From assembly GCA_021234155.1 (NCBI GenBank), contig JAJEKV010000125.1, positions 565,178 to 629,177 of the forward strand: a DNA stretch of 64,000 bases, given 5' to 3'. The notes below the pieces were generated by a model. That model saw nothing but the letters and a program-made list of their open reading frames with translations, had not been told where the DNA came from and ran no database searches. Below, piece by piece: positions 34,661 to 45,948 of the stretch (within the stretch, counting starts at the first letter, position 1; every line of letters starts with the position of its first letter). The stretch is from Isoetes taiwanensis (lineage: Eukaryota; Streptophyta; Lycopodiopsida; Isoetales; Isoetaceae). A program made the translations under genes and the position numbers.

Positions 34661-36984
34661 CTGTGAATATAAAGTCGGGCACATCTGCACCTACCAAAGG
34701 GTTTACTAAAAACTTATAACTTGCAAGACAATAGAGGCAATGTGTGTTAGTTGGAGATAAATATATTTCGTGTAGACAAAAGGGACCCGCTAAAACTACA
34801 GAGGAAAAAATGTAAACGTGAGGATAATCAAGTAATGGTTGAAGCAAGCAATTGATTTGGAAGAAAGAAACATGGCAACATCGAGAAAAGGCACATCAAA
34901 CATCAAATAGTTCCAAAGTAAGGTTGGCCAATATATCTCATGAATACAAACCCCACAACACAAAAACAATCGATACTTTGCCTCGGCTATCCAAATTTTT
35001 AACATCTTAAAATGAGTAAAGATCAATGAGACAACTTATCGGGCAAATTTCCAACTACATAGAGATTGATTTGGCCTTTTGCTCGATATACAGATTAGGT
35101 GTCGTAGCTTGTAATTCGAAATCAAATAAGCAACGAAAAGCTTTGAACTGTTCATAGTGATGTGGGAAGAAGACGATTTCACAAAAATCCCCAAAAAGAA
35201 GGCTATGACCACAATAGATTGTTATATAGCTAAGAAACAAAATATGAATCTTGTTGCTAAGAAATGAAAGACACATTTTGTCAAATGCACCCTTGTCTCA
35301 CAAATTTGAGTTCTATATATGGATTTTTGGAGAAAGGGCTCTGTGTAGAGTAGATCTAGAACATAAAAGTAGAAGGTAAAAAAACAGAATTTCACAAACC
35401 TTGTGTATAAGTCAAGATCGGTCTTTTTTGCAATCATGTATTCTAAGATGGACAACAAACACAGACGACCAACAAAAGTCATAGTAAGATCCTTCTTACA
35501 CCTAGCATGCCTTCAAGTTCCCTGCAAAATGTCATGGTAAAAGATGTCCTAATTCCATGGCTTTACAAGAACTGCAACCTTCCCACATCCAAGATTCCAT
35601 TAGCAGAAGAAAAGAAAGAAAGACAAGAAAAGAGATTCAAAAATCAAGCATTTTGGCTAATTGCAGAAAGAAAAGAAGAAATTTCCTTAATTAATGAGAA
35701 AATCATCTCGTTCCTTCAAAAACAATAGAAAAAAAAAAAAAAAAAAAAAAAAATGTAAAATCACTTCTCACACGTGATAAGTAATTGTATTTGTCTAGCA
35801 TAACAAACTCAAATTTGCACTCGGGATATCACATTTTTAAATGATCTAACTTCTCATTCGTGACAAATACATGTATTCTATTATATATTTTATTCTTTGA
35901 ATTTCATTTTAAACTACTTGCTTTTGATTGCTATCTTCTAGTCGTATTTGGGAGTATTATCTTCATATTCACACTTAGTCATGGGTGGGGTGGATTTGGT
36001 CTAGCGGACACTTTCTCCACTAATTTTTTAGTCCCTATTTTTTCTCTGAATAATAAAGGCTCACATCCTTCAAAAAGAAAAAGGAGCAATTGACAACAAT
36101 ACAACAAAACAAAAACGAAGGTAAATATTATGGAAAAAAAAATGACAATTCTTGATTTATATAGGAGCTATCCAATTTGAGAGATGCCATATTCACCATA
36201 GCAAGACTAAAGTCACCATCACTCATGTGAACCAGCAAATATTCATGTCAGCAGCATGTCAACCAGTAAATACGATGAAAAGAAGATCCATACAATGAAG
36301 AATTCTGGTGTATCATCTATAAACCAGCAATTGACGCCACATTGCATCAATCCAAAACACTTGGAACGAAAAATGAGAAGAATATGGCGTATTCGCGTAT
36401 GGAAACAACACCTTTGGTTTTGTTAAAAACGGAAAGGGTATCTAGAAAGATTCAAAAATGATAAAGGTGTAGAAATGTTTGTTGGAAAGCACAATCATTT
36501 TTTATATCAAACCCTGGCAGAAAAGGAAAACGAGTTTTTGGTTCGACCACGTTATATCAAGAAAGGATTATATAATGCAAAAGAAAAGGAAAAAGAATTC
36601 TGTATGCGGATCTTCGCTTCTATGCATGAAGTTTATGCTAATGAAAACCTCAACAACCCTGCAAGGTCAAGCAAAAGCTAGAAGGCACAAGTTATTGCGA
36701 TGAAAGAACTTCAATAAATCACTAATTAATTTAACCAATATCCAATTTCAAAGCTGGTGAAATTAAGTTTATAAGCTTTAGAGGAGGAATATTAGTAGAT
36801 GACATGGGTCTAGCTCTTTCTTTGCTTGCATTAATTGCCACAAACAGGCCGGGTCAAGTGTTAGCACATGTAATTGATATCTATAATCTGATCCAAAAGG
36901 ACGACCCTCAAAAAGACAAATGGCAACTTCTCAAAGCAAAAAAACAAAGGAAGGTGCCGAGCAATATCAAATATAAGGTGCAAA
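34661..36984. other. No recognisable gene; A-rich segment at 35,730
   Basis: About 2.3 kb of AT-rich sequence. A run of about 24 A at 35,729-35,752 directly follows a 73-codon lysine-rich frame (35,507-35,728) that has no family resemblance; it may mark a retroposed 3' end. Frames at 36,475-36,703 and 36,804-37,046 likewise lack domains. Confidence 0.4.
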
Positions 36985-36985
36985 G

Positions 36986-37258
36986 ATTGGAAGAGTCTGG
37001 TACGCCTTCACCAATGCTTGTAAATCCAAAATATCCAATGCTCTAAATGGGTTGGAAAACCTAACACATAATGCCTAGTCAGCCAATGTAGTTCCAATTT
37101 ATGCTCGTTTCTGATCCAACGTGCATTATTGGAAGAGCTGTTGTACGCTTCACCAATGCTTGTAAATCCAAAATATCCTATGTTCTAAATGGATTGGAAA
37201 AACCTAACACATAATGCCTAGCCGCCAATTAGTTCCAATTTATGCTCATTTCTAATTG
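36986..37258. repeat. Tandem duplication, ~140-bp unit
   Basis: Copies 36,986-37,125 and 37,126-37,258 share 'ttggaagag', 'cttcaccaatgcttgtaaat', 'ccaaaatatcc', 'cctaacacataatgcctag' and 'agttccaatttatgctc', with about 10% divergence. Confidence 0.85.
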
Positions 37259-37339
37259 AATACAAAGATGTAATGTGTTCATAGATTGAGCTCTCTTTTG
37301 CCGCGGATGCCACGCCAAGAAATTTAGCAAAGAGATGGG

Positions 37340-37403
37340 AGATCAAGAAATTTAGCATAGAATAGAATAGAATAGATTTTTTTTTTTTTTAGAATAGAAT
37401 AGA
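37340..37403 (-). repeat. LINE-type (TATTC)n/poly(A) tail remnant
   Basis: Two (AGAAT)n runs flank a T12 tract. Read on the minus strand this is (TATTC)n, A12, (TATTC)n, the tail seen at 34,609-34,652. It is probably a nearly tail-only LINE insertion or two tails next to one another. Confidence 0.5.
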
Positions 37404-37794
37404 AGTAGGAGATCGTGAAGAAATAGAGATCCAGAATGTCTAAGTGAAATTGGAATGAATGAAAGCTTTGAAATAAGAGTCCAAAACAAACAAATGAGCT
37501 AACCCCCGCCACAACCTGGAAGCAATAGTAGAAGGAAACTTAGGTATGTCTCTTCGTGAAGCCCTAGAACTCGTGGTATTCGATGCTTGCATTCCCATAC
37601 TCTATTTTTCCTCACAAAAAGGCTTCCGCCAGAGCCCTCGATGGACCATTGAAAAAAGCAATTGCATAATATACAATATGTAAATAATGTATGCACTCTA
37701 GAAGTACATATTAGTACACCCACATGAATACGACAATCAAGTCATAGGAAAACCATATAAAAAAAGAGTACAAAAATACAAAGGAAATCCCGAA

Positions 37795-38375
37795 GTTATT
37801 ATAGTAGATATTTATGATTGGGGACGCTTATGATTTTCAAATATGAAATAGGGGACGCTTATTTAAGGTTTTGAAATATGAAATTGGAGACTCGAACCTC
37901 TATATGGCTTTCAACGCAAGGTTTTAAAATATGAAATAAGAAAACTCGTCGACTTCTAACAAAATAACTCAATGTCCTAATAATAATGCTTTGACTAATA
38001 CAACCAATGAGGTAACGCGGATTTTATCTTAGATTTGTTTTTTCTTGTAAATAAACCCATTCAATTGTTTGAGAGATATAGTGATTATTTTTATCTTAGA
38101 TTTATGTTTTTTTCTTGTAACAACCCATTCAATTGTTTGAGGATATGGTTCAGTACACCAGAATAGTCATTTAACACATCCATTTGAAATCTTTTTTAAC
38201 GCCACGTTACTATGCTATCCCCTTGACCCTCTATTATTGTGCTACATCTTGGCTCCATCCACCTTGAAATAGGGTTTCTAAGGTTTTTATATGTTGAGAT
38301 CTAAGTTTTCATGAAATAAGAAAATCCATTAAAATAATACTTAATGTTTTGACTAATACAACCAATGAGGTGAGT
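37795..38375 (+). repeat. Diverged copy of the ~430-bp repeat family
   Basis: It shares 'tttatgattggggacgcttatga', 'aactcaatgtcctaataataatgc', 'cttgtaa.aaacccattcaattgttt' and 'accctctattattgtgctacat' with the 9.3-kb copies. Parts are internally repeated: the phrase 'ttgactaatacaaccaatgaggt' is present at about 37,990 and 38,350. Confidence 0.65.
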
Positions 38376-38906
38376 ATCAATTGTTTAATAATTATTTTTT
38401 TATTTAGTGTTTTTTGTTTTATACTCTTTTTGAGGATAGTATTTATTTGGGTAACGCGGTATAGGCCAATTGGTCCATCCACCTTAACGCTCGTGTTTAT
38501 AAATCTAATTTTATTTATTAGAACTAGCTTTAGTGGCCCGTGTTTAAACTCTTTTGCATAGTAATTGAATAAATATAAATATAATTTTATTTAGACATAT
38601 GTGCAATGCCTAGCTATATTTGAAGGGGAACCAAATGGAAAGGAGCAATGCTAAATATGCCCCACATTAGGCTAGCCGATGTCAACCCTTGCACATAATT
38701 CTTTTTGTTATTAATAATCAACACATATATGTGTTGGATGTCACACAATGTAGTGGCTTCATACCGCAAACTAATATAATGGAGAAGGAATAGAATAGAT
38801 TGGAGACTATAAAATTATAATGAACAAAAATCTACTTAGAAAATTATTTGGATTCATGGTGTTGACGTTGATGGGCATGTACTTCATGTAGATATAGATG
38901 GGCATT
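38376..38906. other. No recognisable gene
   Basis: AT-rich sequence. 'ataggccaattggtccatcc' at about 38,460 resembles the LINE tail phrase at 34,586, so a small LINE fragment may be present. Nothing else was identified. Confidence 0.35.
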
Positions 38907-39104
38907 TAGTTGTTGTTTCTGTTGATAAGAGGTGAGTTAGGAGAAGTTTACATTTTGTGGTTCTAACCATTACGAAGGGCATAAATTGTGAGTAGAAGAT
39001 GGAGTTTAGTCGGTGTTTTTGTTGATAGGAGGTGAGTTAGGATAAGTTTACATTTTGTGCTTCTAACCATTATGAAGGGCATAAATTGTGAGTAGAAAAT
39101 GGAG
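38907..39104. repeat. Tandem duplication, ~100-bp unit
   Basis: Copies 38,907-39,006 and 39,007-39,104 share 'gttgata.gaggtgagttagga', 'aagtttacattttgtg', 'ttctaaccatta.gaagggc' and 'ataaattgtgagtaga', with about 6% divergence. Confidence 0.9.
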
Positions 39105-39744
39105 TTGTTTAGATTAAGGACAAATGATGGTTGTTTGAGAGTATTTGTTAGGGAATTCTATTGATTGTGAGAGAGCATAAGACGTTTTCCATGTATATCA
39201 TGGAAAATGGTGTGATGTGGCATCTATGAATTTTCCTAATGCCCTCAAGTGTATACTTACGAAATGTATACGTATAAACTGGAGTGCTCCAATCCAAGCA
39301 CGGTAATGTAACCCCCAAGATAGCTTGCAATATATCGAAGGCATAAGAAGTCATGATTAATTGAATTTAGAATGTTAATGTTAATTTGATTCCCCGGTTC
39401 CTCACAAGAGCTTTGATGTTGCCTACATGTAAAAGGGAGAATTGCTTGTATTGCAATGTGTTGTTTATGCCATAAGATGCTGTTCTCTTTCAGGTTAGTT
39501 TTCTTGTGCTTTACCATAGACGTCCTTGTTTCTCCTCCACCTTAGGATGCCTAAGTTTTTCTAGTTTTCCTTTAACACTCATTTCTAATGCTTAGTATTT
39601 GTTTCTTGTGCTTTGCTGTAGTCCCAACTTGTAGGTTCTACTTGCTTTGAAGTATTTGCCATGCACGCCAAATACAGATACAAATCATGTTTCTCATCTT
39701 TTCGCTTCTGGAGACATTTACAGTTACATCTATTTCTAGGTGCT
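39105..39744. other. No recognisable feature
   Basis: Short frames only on the minus strand (39,148-39,517), with no domain. Nothing structured seen. Confidence 0.4.
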
Positions 39745-40344
39745 CTAGCTACCTTTATGCAAACATGCAGGTAATAAGAGTGTTTGTACTACTTGCAACA
39801 CAATAGAGCTGGCCATGTCAAAGATCTGATTCATGAGTTTTCTATGTTCGTTCCCTATTTTTTGTTGCAGTTTACGGCTTAAGTCTAAAGGCCACCATAT
39901 CCCTTTGCCTTGATCTGCTTTCATGGCGAGAAGAAATGCCTCCCAATTTAAAGACAGTATTTTGCATCGTATTTTGCATGAGAAATATGGTAAGGAATTA
40001 ATACAGATACTGAAACAATATGAGGGACCACTTCCAACGGCCCAGGCTGTTGGAATAACATTGCAAAGTATGAAGGCGAAAATTTGATTCTCGTTGCTTT
40101 TTCTTTGAGTGGATTGGATCAAAAGTCGGGTTTTCACATGACATTTTTTCACACAATTGCCTCCTCCTTTATTAGTCAAGGCCGTGAGATTTAAAGAGGT
40201 CAGCCAAATGTTTTGATGAAATGTCCGTGAAAGGGTACCGTGCAAATTTTCACACGCCGACTGCCATTGTTGCTCTCGAAGCCGGGCAGCTAGATCGTCA
40301 ATGCTATAATCGGGGAAATTAGAATGTCCCCGATGCTTATACAC
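39745..40344 (-). other. 199-codon open frame of unknown status
   Basis: This is one of the longest frames outside the recognised genes. Its N-terminal part is polar (SIDDLAARLREQQWQSACEN) and its middle contains Cys-rich, membrane-like text, with no family match by eye. The start overlaps a PPR-like remnant on the opposite strand (40,323-40,448), which argues that part of the frame is a shadow. I do not assign a function. Confidence 0.2.
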
Positions 40345-40448
40345 TCAACACTATAGTGGATTGTCTATGTAAAGCTAACAAATTGTTGGACGCATGCTCT
40401 ATTTTAGACAGGATTAGCAATGCTGAATACGATCATGAACCCATCTAA
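40323..40448 (+). pseudogene. Isolated PPR motif remnant
   Basis: About 40 codons ending in TAA read as one PPR repeat: PDAYTLNTIVDCLCKANKLL followed by DACSILDRI. The 35-residue helix-turn-helix pattern is clear, but no flanking repeat, start or exon border was found. It is probably a captured or decayed fragment of a PPR gene other than the one at 20-27 kb, since no identical motif is present there. Confidence 0.55.
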
Positions 40449-41480
40449 ACCTACTAAACACTACGGAAATAAAATCCAAAGCTCTATATTGTAATATAAT
40501 TTGTCGCCACGCCGTGGATGGAAGCATTACGATCCATGCCACGTGATAATGTCCCCGCTTATTTTCCCGCCTATGGCACAAATGGAACCATTAAGCATTA
40601 CGCACTCATGCATTGATAGGTGCATTTGATGCACTAACAATGTCGCGGTTGCACTACTCTAGGTCCCATGATGCCTTCAATTTCATAGTGAGCAATTGCG
40701 TTATCGGGCCTAAATGTAACTCCCATTCACACACCGATTAACATCAAAGCAACACAATGAAATTATTACCCCGTGGCACGCGGGTAGCAAGACCGGCCCA
40801 TCATAGAGCCGCACCTGCAGGGAGGAGGTACATGGCAAGATTGCAGAAACAAAGAGAATAATTTATGAACCTCAAAATCAATTCCAAAAGTTATCTCAGG
40901 CACCAATTCGTAACTAAAATTCCGTAACTTATTTGTGCACCACCTTAAAATCGAATTGCAAAAGTTATATGTGCACCTCAAATATAGACATGCAACACTA
41001 CCAAGTTTAGGGGTCATCTCACAACTTTGATAGGCGCTATGCCCCCAGATAATTTCATCGAGATGTTTATCCTAGCAGCAAACTATGAAGATGGGTTATA
41101 TATAGTTAGGCAATGAAATATAGTTGTAATTTAGCAATCCAAGAACATATTACACATATAATCTTGAACAATAAATAGATCAAATATTATATATCAAATT
41201 CCCAAATACATTTGAAATAACTGCAAGACATACCTAGACAATCAGATATCACCACGCGAACAGAGGACATGGTATTGCAAGCTCTTTGCTATAAATGTAT
41301 CTTTGTGATCGAGAAGGTACAGTGATGACTGTTTTAGAAGATCAGTATGGCCACATAGCTCGTTTTAAACTATCTGGCCAGACTCATCTTCTAAAAATGC
41401 CCATGGTTAGAAAATGCCGGAACATATGGTAGTAAAGATCAGAACAATGCAGAATCAAACGAAAATCCAATAAATTGACG
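40449..41480. other. No recognisable feature
   Basis: About 1 kb without supported genes. A minus-strand frame at 40,766-41,017 shows no domain. Confidence 0.4.
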
Positions 41481-41753
41481 AACCTAGCGAATCATGCTGA
41501 CATGATTCGAAACCCTAATCATACATAGTACTCACCATATCTACTCATAAGACTCCAGCTTGAAGCATAGCTCAAAACTCAAAACTCAATATACCAAAGC
41601 AAAAGAAATCCTAATCATGATTCGAACCCCGGCGAATCATGCCGGACATGATTCAAACCCTAATCATACATCGCACTCACCATATCTACTCATAAGACTC
41701 CAGCTTGAAGCATAGCTCAAAACTCAAAACCCAATATACCAAAGAAAAGAAAG
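41481..41753. repeat. Tandem duplication, ~144-bp unit
   Basis: Copies 41,481-41,624 and 41,625-41,753 share 'gcgaatcatgc', 'acatgattc.aaaccctaatc', 'actcaccatatctactcata' and 'gcttgaagcatagctcaaaa', and are about 93% alike. Confidence 0.9.
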
Positions 41754-43430
41754 AGTCGCCACATATCCTAGGACATCCGTTGTTGCCACAGAGCCCTCTG
41801 CCATGTCAGTAACAACACCTAATAAAGATCAAGCCGGTGCCAAGATCTACAGAGGTGAGCAAGAAAAATGTATTTTAATTTTCCACAGGCCCAGTCTAAT
41901 CCGGTAAAAAGATAATAATATAGATGCTTGAACAAACTAATAGCAGAACATTCATTAATGGAAATCTATAAAGTGGAAAAGAATTATAAACCATGGTCAC
42001 TGCTCCTTTGAACCATAAAACTATTTACTGTCATATAGTACAATGGCGATGTACATTTTTGCTATCCTATAATGTAATGCTAAGGCAGAGCCTTATGAGA
42101 CAACCATGAAGAAAATCAAAATGAGGAATTGTACCTATAATTATCATGTTTTTTGTCAAGTCTTTGGTTGGCTTGCATTGTCTGAAGCTTCTACACTTGT
42201 GGCACCTGAATTTGTGCAAGCACCATCTCTATGCTTAAAAGTATGTTCCGGTTTCTCTGGCCCTTCTTAGATGTTATGCTCCTGGACAGATTGTGCAAAA
42301 AAATTAGAAAGGGTTTAGTATTAATCTGGTCCGCACATAAGGAACTCAAACAGATGTGCCTTTAGAGGAATCCTCTACCACTCCATCGCAGTCACATATG
42401 CCCCGACATTAAGGGAGCAGCCCTCACCATAACAAAAAAGGGTCGAGCCAACTACATCATCAGATAGCTCCACGCAGTAAGCATAATCTAGCGATTATCC
42501 ATGCATGTAGACCTAAAAAAGGCCTTACCCGGAAGGATTTTGAAGCGTATAATCTTTAGTTCACCTAATCCAAACCCATGAAACTCTTTTCGGAAGGGCT
42601 AAGTCCGCATGATCCGATGCGTAATATGAAAATATCGGCCATGCCACCAATTCTTGCTAGATTTGTGGAGAGAAATCTCCTTTCCGGATATGCATGCCGA
42701 GATCTTCCGACAGATGAAGAAGATCTAGCCGCCTCCTCACACGGAAGAAGGGCAATCCAACCCTTGAACCCCTAATTTTTAGTCCAAGATTTTTTTTTGT
42801 TCATCTCATTTTTGGTTCATCCAAAAAAATTCCAAAACAAAAACCCCAAACCATAGCAAAATAATCCAAAGAAAAATTCTAAAAGTTTTGGGGTGTCTGA
42901 AAACCAAATTTAAACAATAAATAATCATAGCCTCTATCGGAAGGGTGGCACATGATTCCTGGGCCTCCTCGAAATGTTTTTCAGCTTTGCTGTAACAAGC
43001 CAAAGCCATGCCCCCCCGCCTTCCTCGTCTCTATGCAAACCCTCGAACCCTCCCTTCTACCGCTTCCTCTCTTCCTTTATGCAAACCCTCGAATCAGGGC
43101 ATTAAGGGCAATAATGTCCTGGCCCTCGAGCGTTACCCAAATATAAAAATTAAGGGCCATCAAAATGGCTCGGAAGATTACTGGGGTATGAAGTGAGTGG
43201 CTCCACAGTAATCCACCAAATGTAGATAAGAAGTAGAACAGCTATAAAAATGTAGGCTAGAGTTTGGCTTTCTAAGGTATAGGCTAGTCAAGACACAAAC
43301 ATGTTTTGTCTTCTTGCACAAAATAAAATAGAATTGAATCTTACATGCATCAGCTTCACTATAGGCCACAAAGGCAAAATGCTTCACCGTCCAAGTGTAT
43401 ACTCGAACTAAGCCTAGCAGCCTTAGCTAG
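41754..43430. other. No recognisable gene
   Basis: Mostly AT-rich. A moderately GC-rich patch at 42,520-42,780 has a 65-codon frame without a domain, and a C-rich patch at 42,950-43,140 repeats 'tatgcaaaccctcgaa' twice (about 43,033 and 43,079). Neither is recognised. Confidence 0.4.
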
Positions 43431-43432
43431 TA

Positions 43433-43475
43433 GCTATGGCCGCTGCAGCAACACTATGGCCGCTGCAGCAACACT
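43433..43475. repeat. 22-bp perfect tandem duplication upstream of GDSL gene
   Basis: The unit CTATGGCCGCTGCAGCAACA occurs twice in immediate succession about 80-120 bp before the GDSL start codon. It sits in the expected promoter or 5' leader. Confidence 0.85.
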
Positions 43476-43553
43476 TACAGTATCCTTTCCAGATTCTTGT
43501 TTGGTAAAATAGGTTAAACTTATAGTCCAGAGCTTGCTTTTTGCTTCCACGGA

Positions 43554-45062
43554 ATGGCCATGTCGATCTACAATGAAGAATGGGAGTGGATTTTCCCCTG
43601 GGACATTTTAATCGTGATTCTTTTATTCTTTTTTCTTGGCACCGGAGACTGTGTACCAGAAGCTCTGATTGTTTTTGGTGATTCTACTCTTGATGTCGGA
43701 GTTAATACATACCTTCGCACGCCTGCTAGATCGAATTTTCCGCCTTATGGCAGGGATTTTCTGTCCCATAGAGCTACTGGCCGATTTTGCAATGGAGAAA
43801 TTTTAACAGATTTCATAGGTGCTTCAAGATTTCTGAACTCTTTGCATAAAGATCCTTTGATTCTGACTCTGTGCCGCAATTTGCAGCTTCTTTTGTAGGC
43901 GTGCCTTCTCCTTTGCCCTATACACATCCGGAAGCAAAAGGCCGAGCAATATTGCACGGGATCGATTTTGCATCTGCTTCATCTGGATATTTAGATGATA
44001 CAAGTATTTATCTGGTAAGGGGATTTCTTTTCTTGGGAGTTCTTTTTTCAAGAAATCCCCTTTCCACGGCTTGCCTTAGTCTTTTCCTTGTTTAATGTTT
44101 GGTTTGTCCAGCACATAGCATCTTTATCGCAGCAGCTGAAATGGTACAAAGATTACAAAGACAAGCTTATCCATCTTGAAGGCGCTGAAAATGCCTCAAA
44201 GATAATCTCAAATGCTCTGTTTCTTCTTAGTACGGGATCTAACGATTATACGCAGAACTATTATACAAGTTCAATGCAATTTTTCTGCGGATCAATTTCG
44301 TAATCTCTTGATTCAGAAATTCACAGAGACAATCGAGGTATACCTAAAATAAGTTTTTGTAAGACATTTGCTTTTTGATAAAAAAGACAAGAGAAGAGGA
44401 CAAAGAGAAGCTTCAAAGCAAGAAACATGAAGAAAAAAAAAAAACATTCTACATTGTAATTTATAATTTGCAGGAACTGTATTACAAGGGGCCAGAAAGA
44501 TAGCAGTGATTTCACTTCCAGCAATGGGATGCATGCCATCTATGATAACATTTTATGGCAGAGGCAGCCTTAACTGCATAGATTATATGAATCAAGATGC
44601 TCAAGCTATGAATCAGAGGCTGAAAAACACCACCAATGATTTGAATATCATACTACCAGGGCTGAAGTTAACATACCTGGACTTATACCACATCTCATTA
44701 GATGCTTCCCAAAATCCAGCCAAATATGGTGAGTACCCTAGTGCTGCCACTGCCATAGCCATGAAGCTTATTTAGAACTAATTTGTATGGTTATTTAGAA
44801 CTAATTTGCATGGTTATATACTTATTTGGCAGGTTTTGCAGAAGGATCAAGGGGCTGTTGTGGGTCTGGCAGGTTTGAATCTTGCTATTTATGCAACTCA
44901 TCTATATTATCATGCCCTGATGCATCCAGAAATGTATACTGGGATGCTTACCATCTGACTGAATCCATGAACAGAATTGTTGCACGGAGTATGCTTCCTG
45001 CATTATCCTCTGTTATTGATTCCAATATAGGTCAAACTAAAATCACTCACACCAAGAAGTAA
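43554..45062 (+). CDS. GDSL esterase/lipase, five exons, two compensating 1-nt indels
   Basis: SGNH-hydrolase superfamily; plant members are usually secreted esterases or lipases acting on acyl esters in the wall or cuticle, but the substrate cannot be read from sequence. Exons: 43554-43818, 43887-44014, 44112-44337, 44474-44728, 44833-45062. The total, 1,104 nt or 367 residues, is the usual family length. Residues about 12-33 form a hydrophobic signal segment (ILIVILLFFFLG). Block I is VFGDSTLDVG with the nucleophile Ser; Gly block HGIDFASASSGYLDD; Asn block LFLLSTGSNDYTQNYY; and the C-terminal YWDAYHLTE supplies catalytic Asp and His. The usual GNN after block I reads GVN. Two apparent indels break the frame: an extra T in TTTTT near 44,280 (needed frame NFSADQFRNLLIQKFTETIE) and a missing base in AAGGGGCC near 44,488 (frame GARKIAVISLPAMGC). 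They cancel in length, so the gene may be intact with base errors, or a young pseudogene. Confidence 0.88.
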
Positions 45063-45948
45063 GTGGGACATTTTTGTTTCCTACAGCACTTCGGCACTTT
45101 TTAATACTTAAACCTTTAGCTTTGATATACACTTGAATTGTGTCCAACCAATGATCAAAGGATCAATATGTTCTCATAGGAAATCGTTGTTAATGCTCTT
45201 GAGGTTATCAAATAATTAAACGTGTGCCCGACATTACCGCGCATAAATTGGGTATAGCTCATTTGGATAATGTATAGCTCAGTTGGATCGGCTTCAACCC
45301 AGACTCTCCTAAGGAACTATGAGCAATACACAGGTTTGCAATCAAATTTTGGAGTTGTGCATTAGCACATGGCAGTCCGAAATAACCAAATAAGATGAAT
45401 TTATATTTTACACAAAATAAAGAAAAGGTAGAAGTTGCTAAATAGTTAAAGGTGGAGCAAGGAAACTAGCATATTTTGGTTTGGTTGTTTTTAAACTCTT
45501 AAATTTGCTTTCTTTTTCACCTTTCATTCCCCTCCTTTGAGTTGACCTATGATTATGACCCATGTTTTCAGTCCAAACCCCTAGCGAAAGTTATTTTATG
45601 GATTCGTCAGCTTCTTGAACTCCAGGTGTGAGATTTGTATTCAAGTATTTCAACCACATAATTGTATAAAATAACAATATCCATTTAAAATCTAAGAATT
45701 TTATCAACCTCTTCATATACGAAGATATTATAACACTTAAGAGGTGAAAGAATGGAACAAAAACTGATTTGGTATATACAAAATATAATATTTGTGCTTG
45801 GGTAATAATTCTTATTTAACAAGTCAATTATAGTGTTTATTAGTATGGATCAAATACTACTTATTGTTATTCATTGAAAATTTGTTTTGGTTATTGGCTG
45901 AGAATCTTATGCAAGAACGGCTTTGACCCAAAACATACCTTTAAAACA
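45063..45948. other. GDSL downstream region; duplicated A-box-like motif
   Basis: No gene seen. At 45,252-45,288 the motif TATAGCTCA-TTGGAT occurs twice 21 bp apart and looks like the A box of a tRNA, but no matching B box or cloverleaf follows. It may be a rearranged SINE head. Confidence 0.35.

Noticed and set aside
35507-35752. 73-codon frame followed directly by A24, as a processed gene
   Set aside because: The frame is Lys/Glu-rich because the DNA is purine-rich, no domain or target duplication was found, and the evidence is too thin for a retrogene call.
45252-45330. Possible tRNA gene (TAGCTCAGTTGGAT)
   Set aside because: The A-box motif is duplicated but no B box, T arm or pairing ends follow at tRNA spacing.
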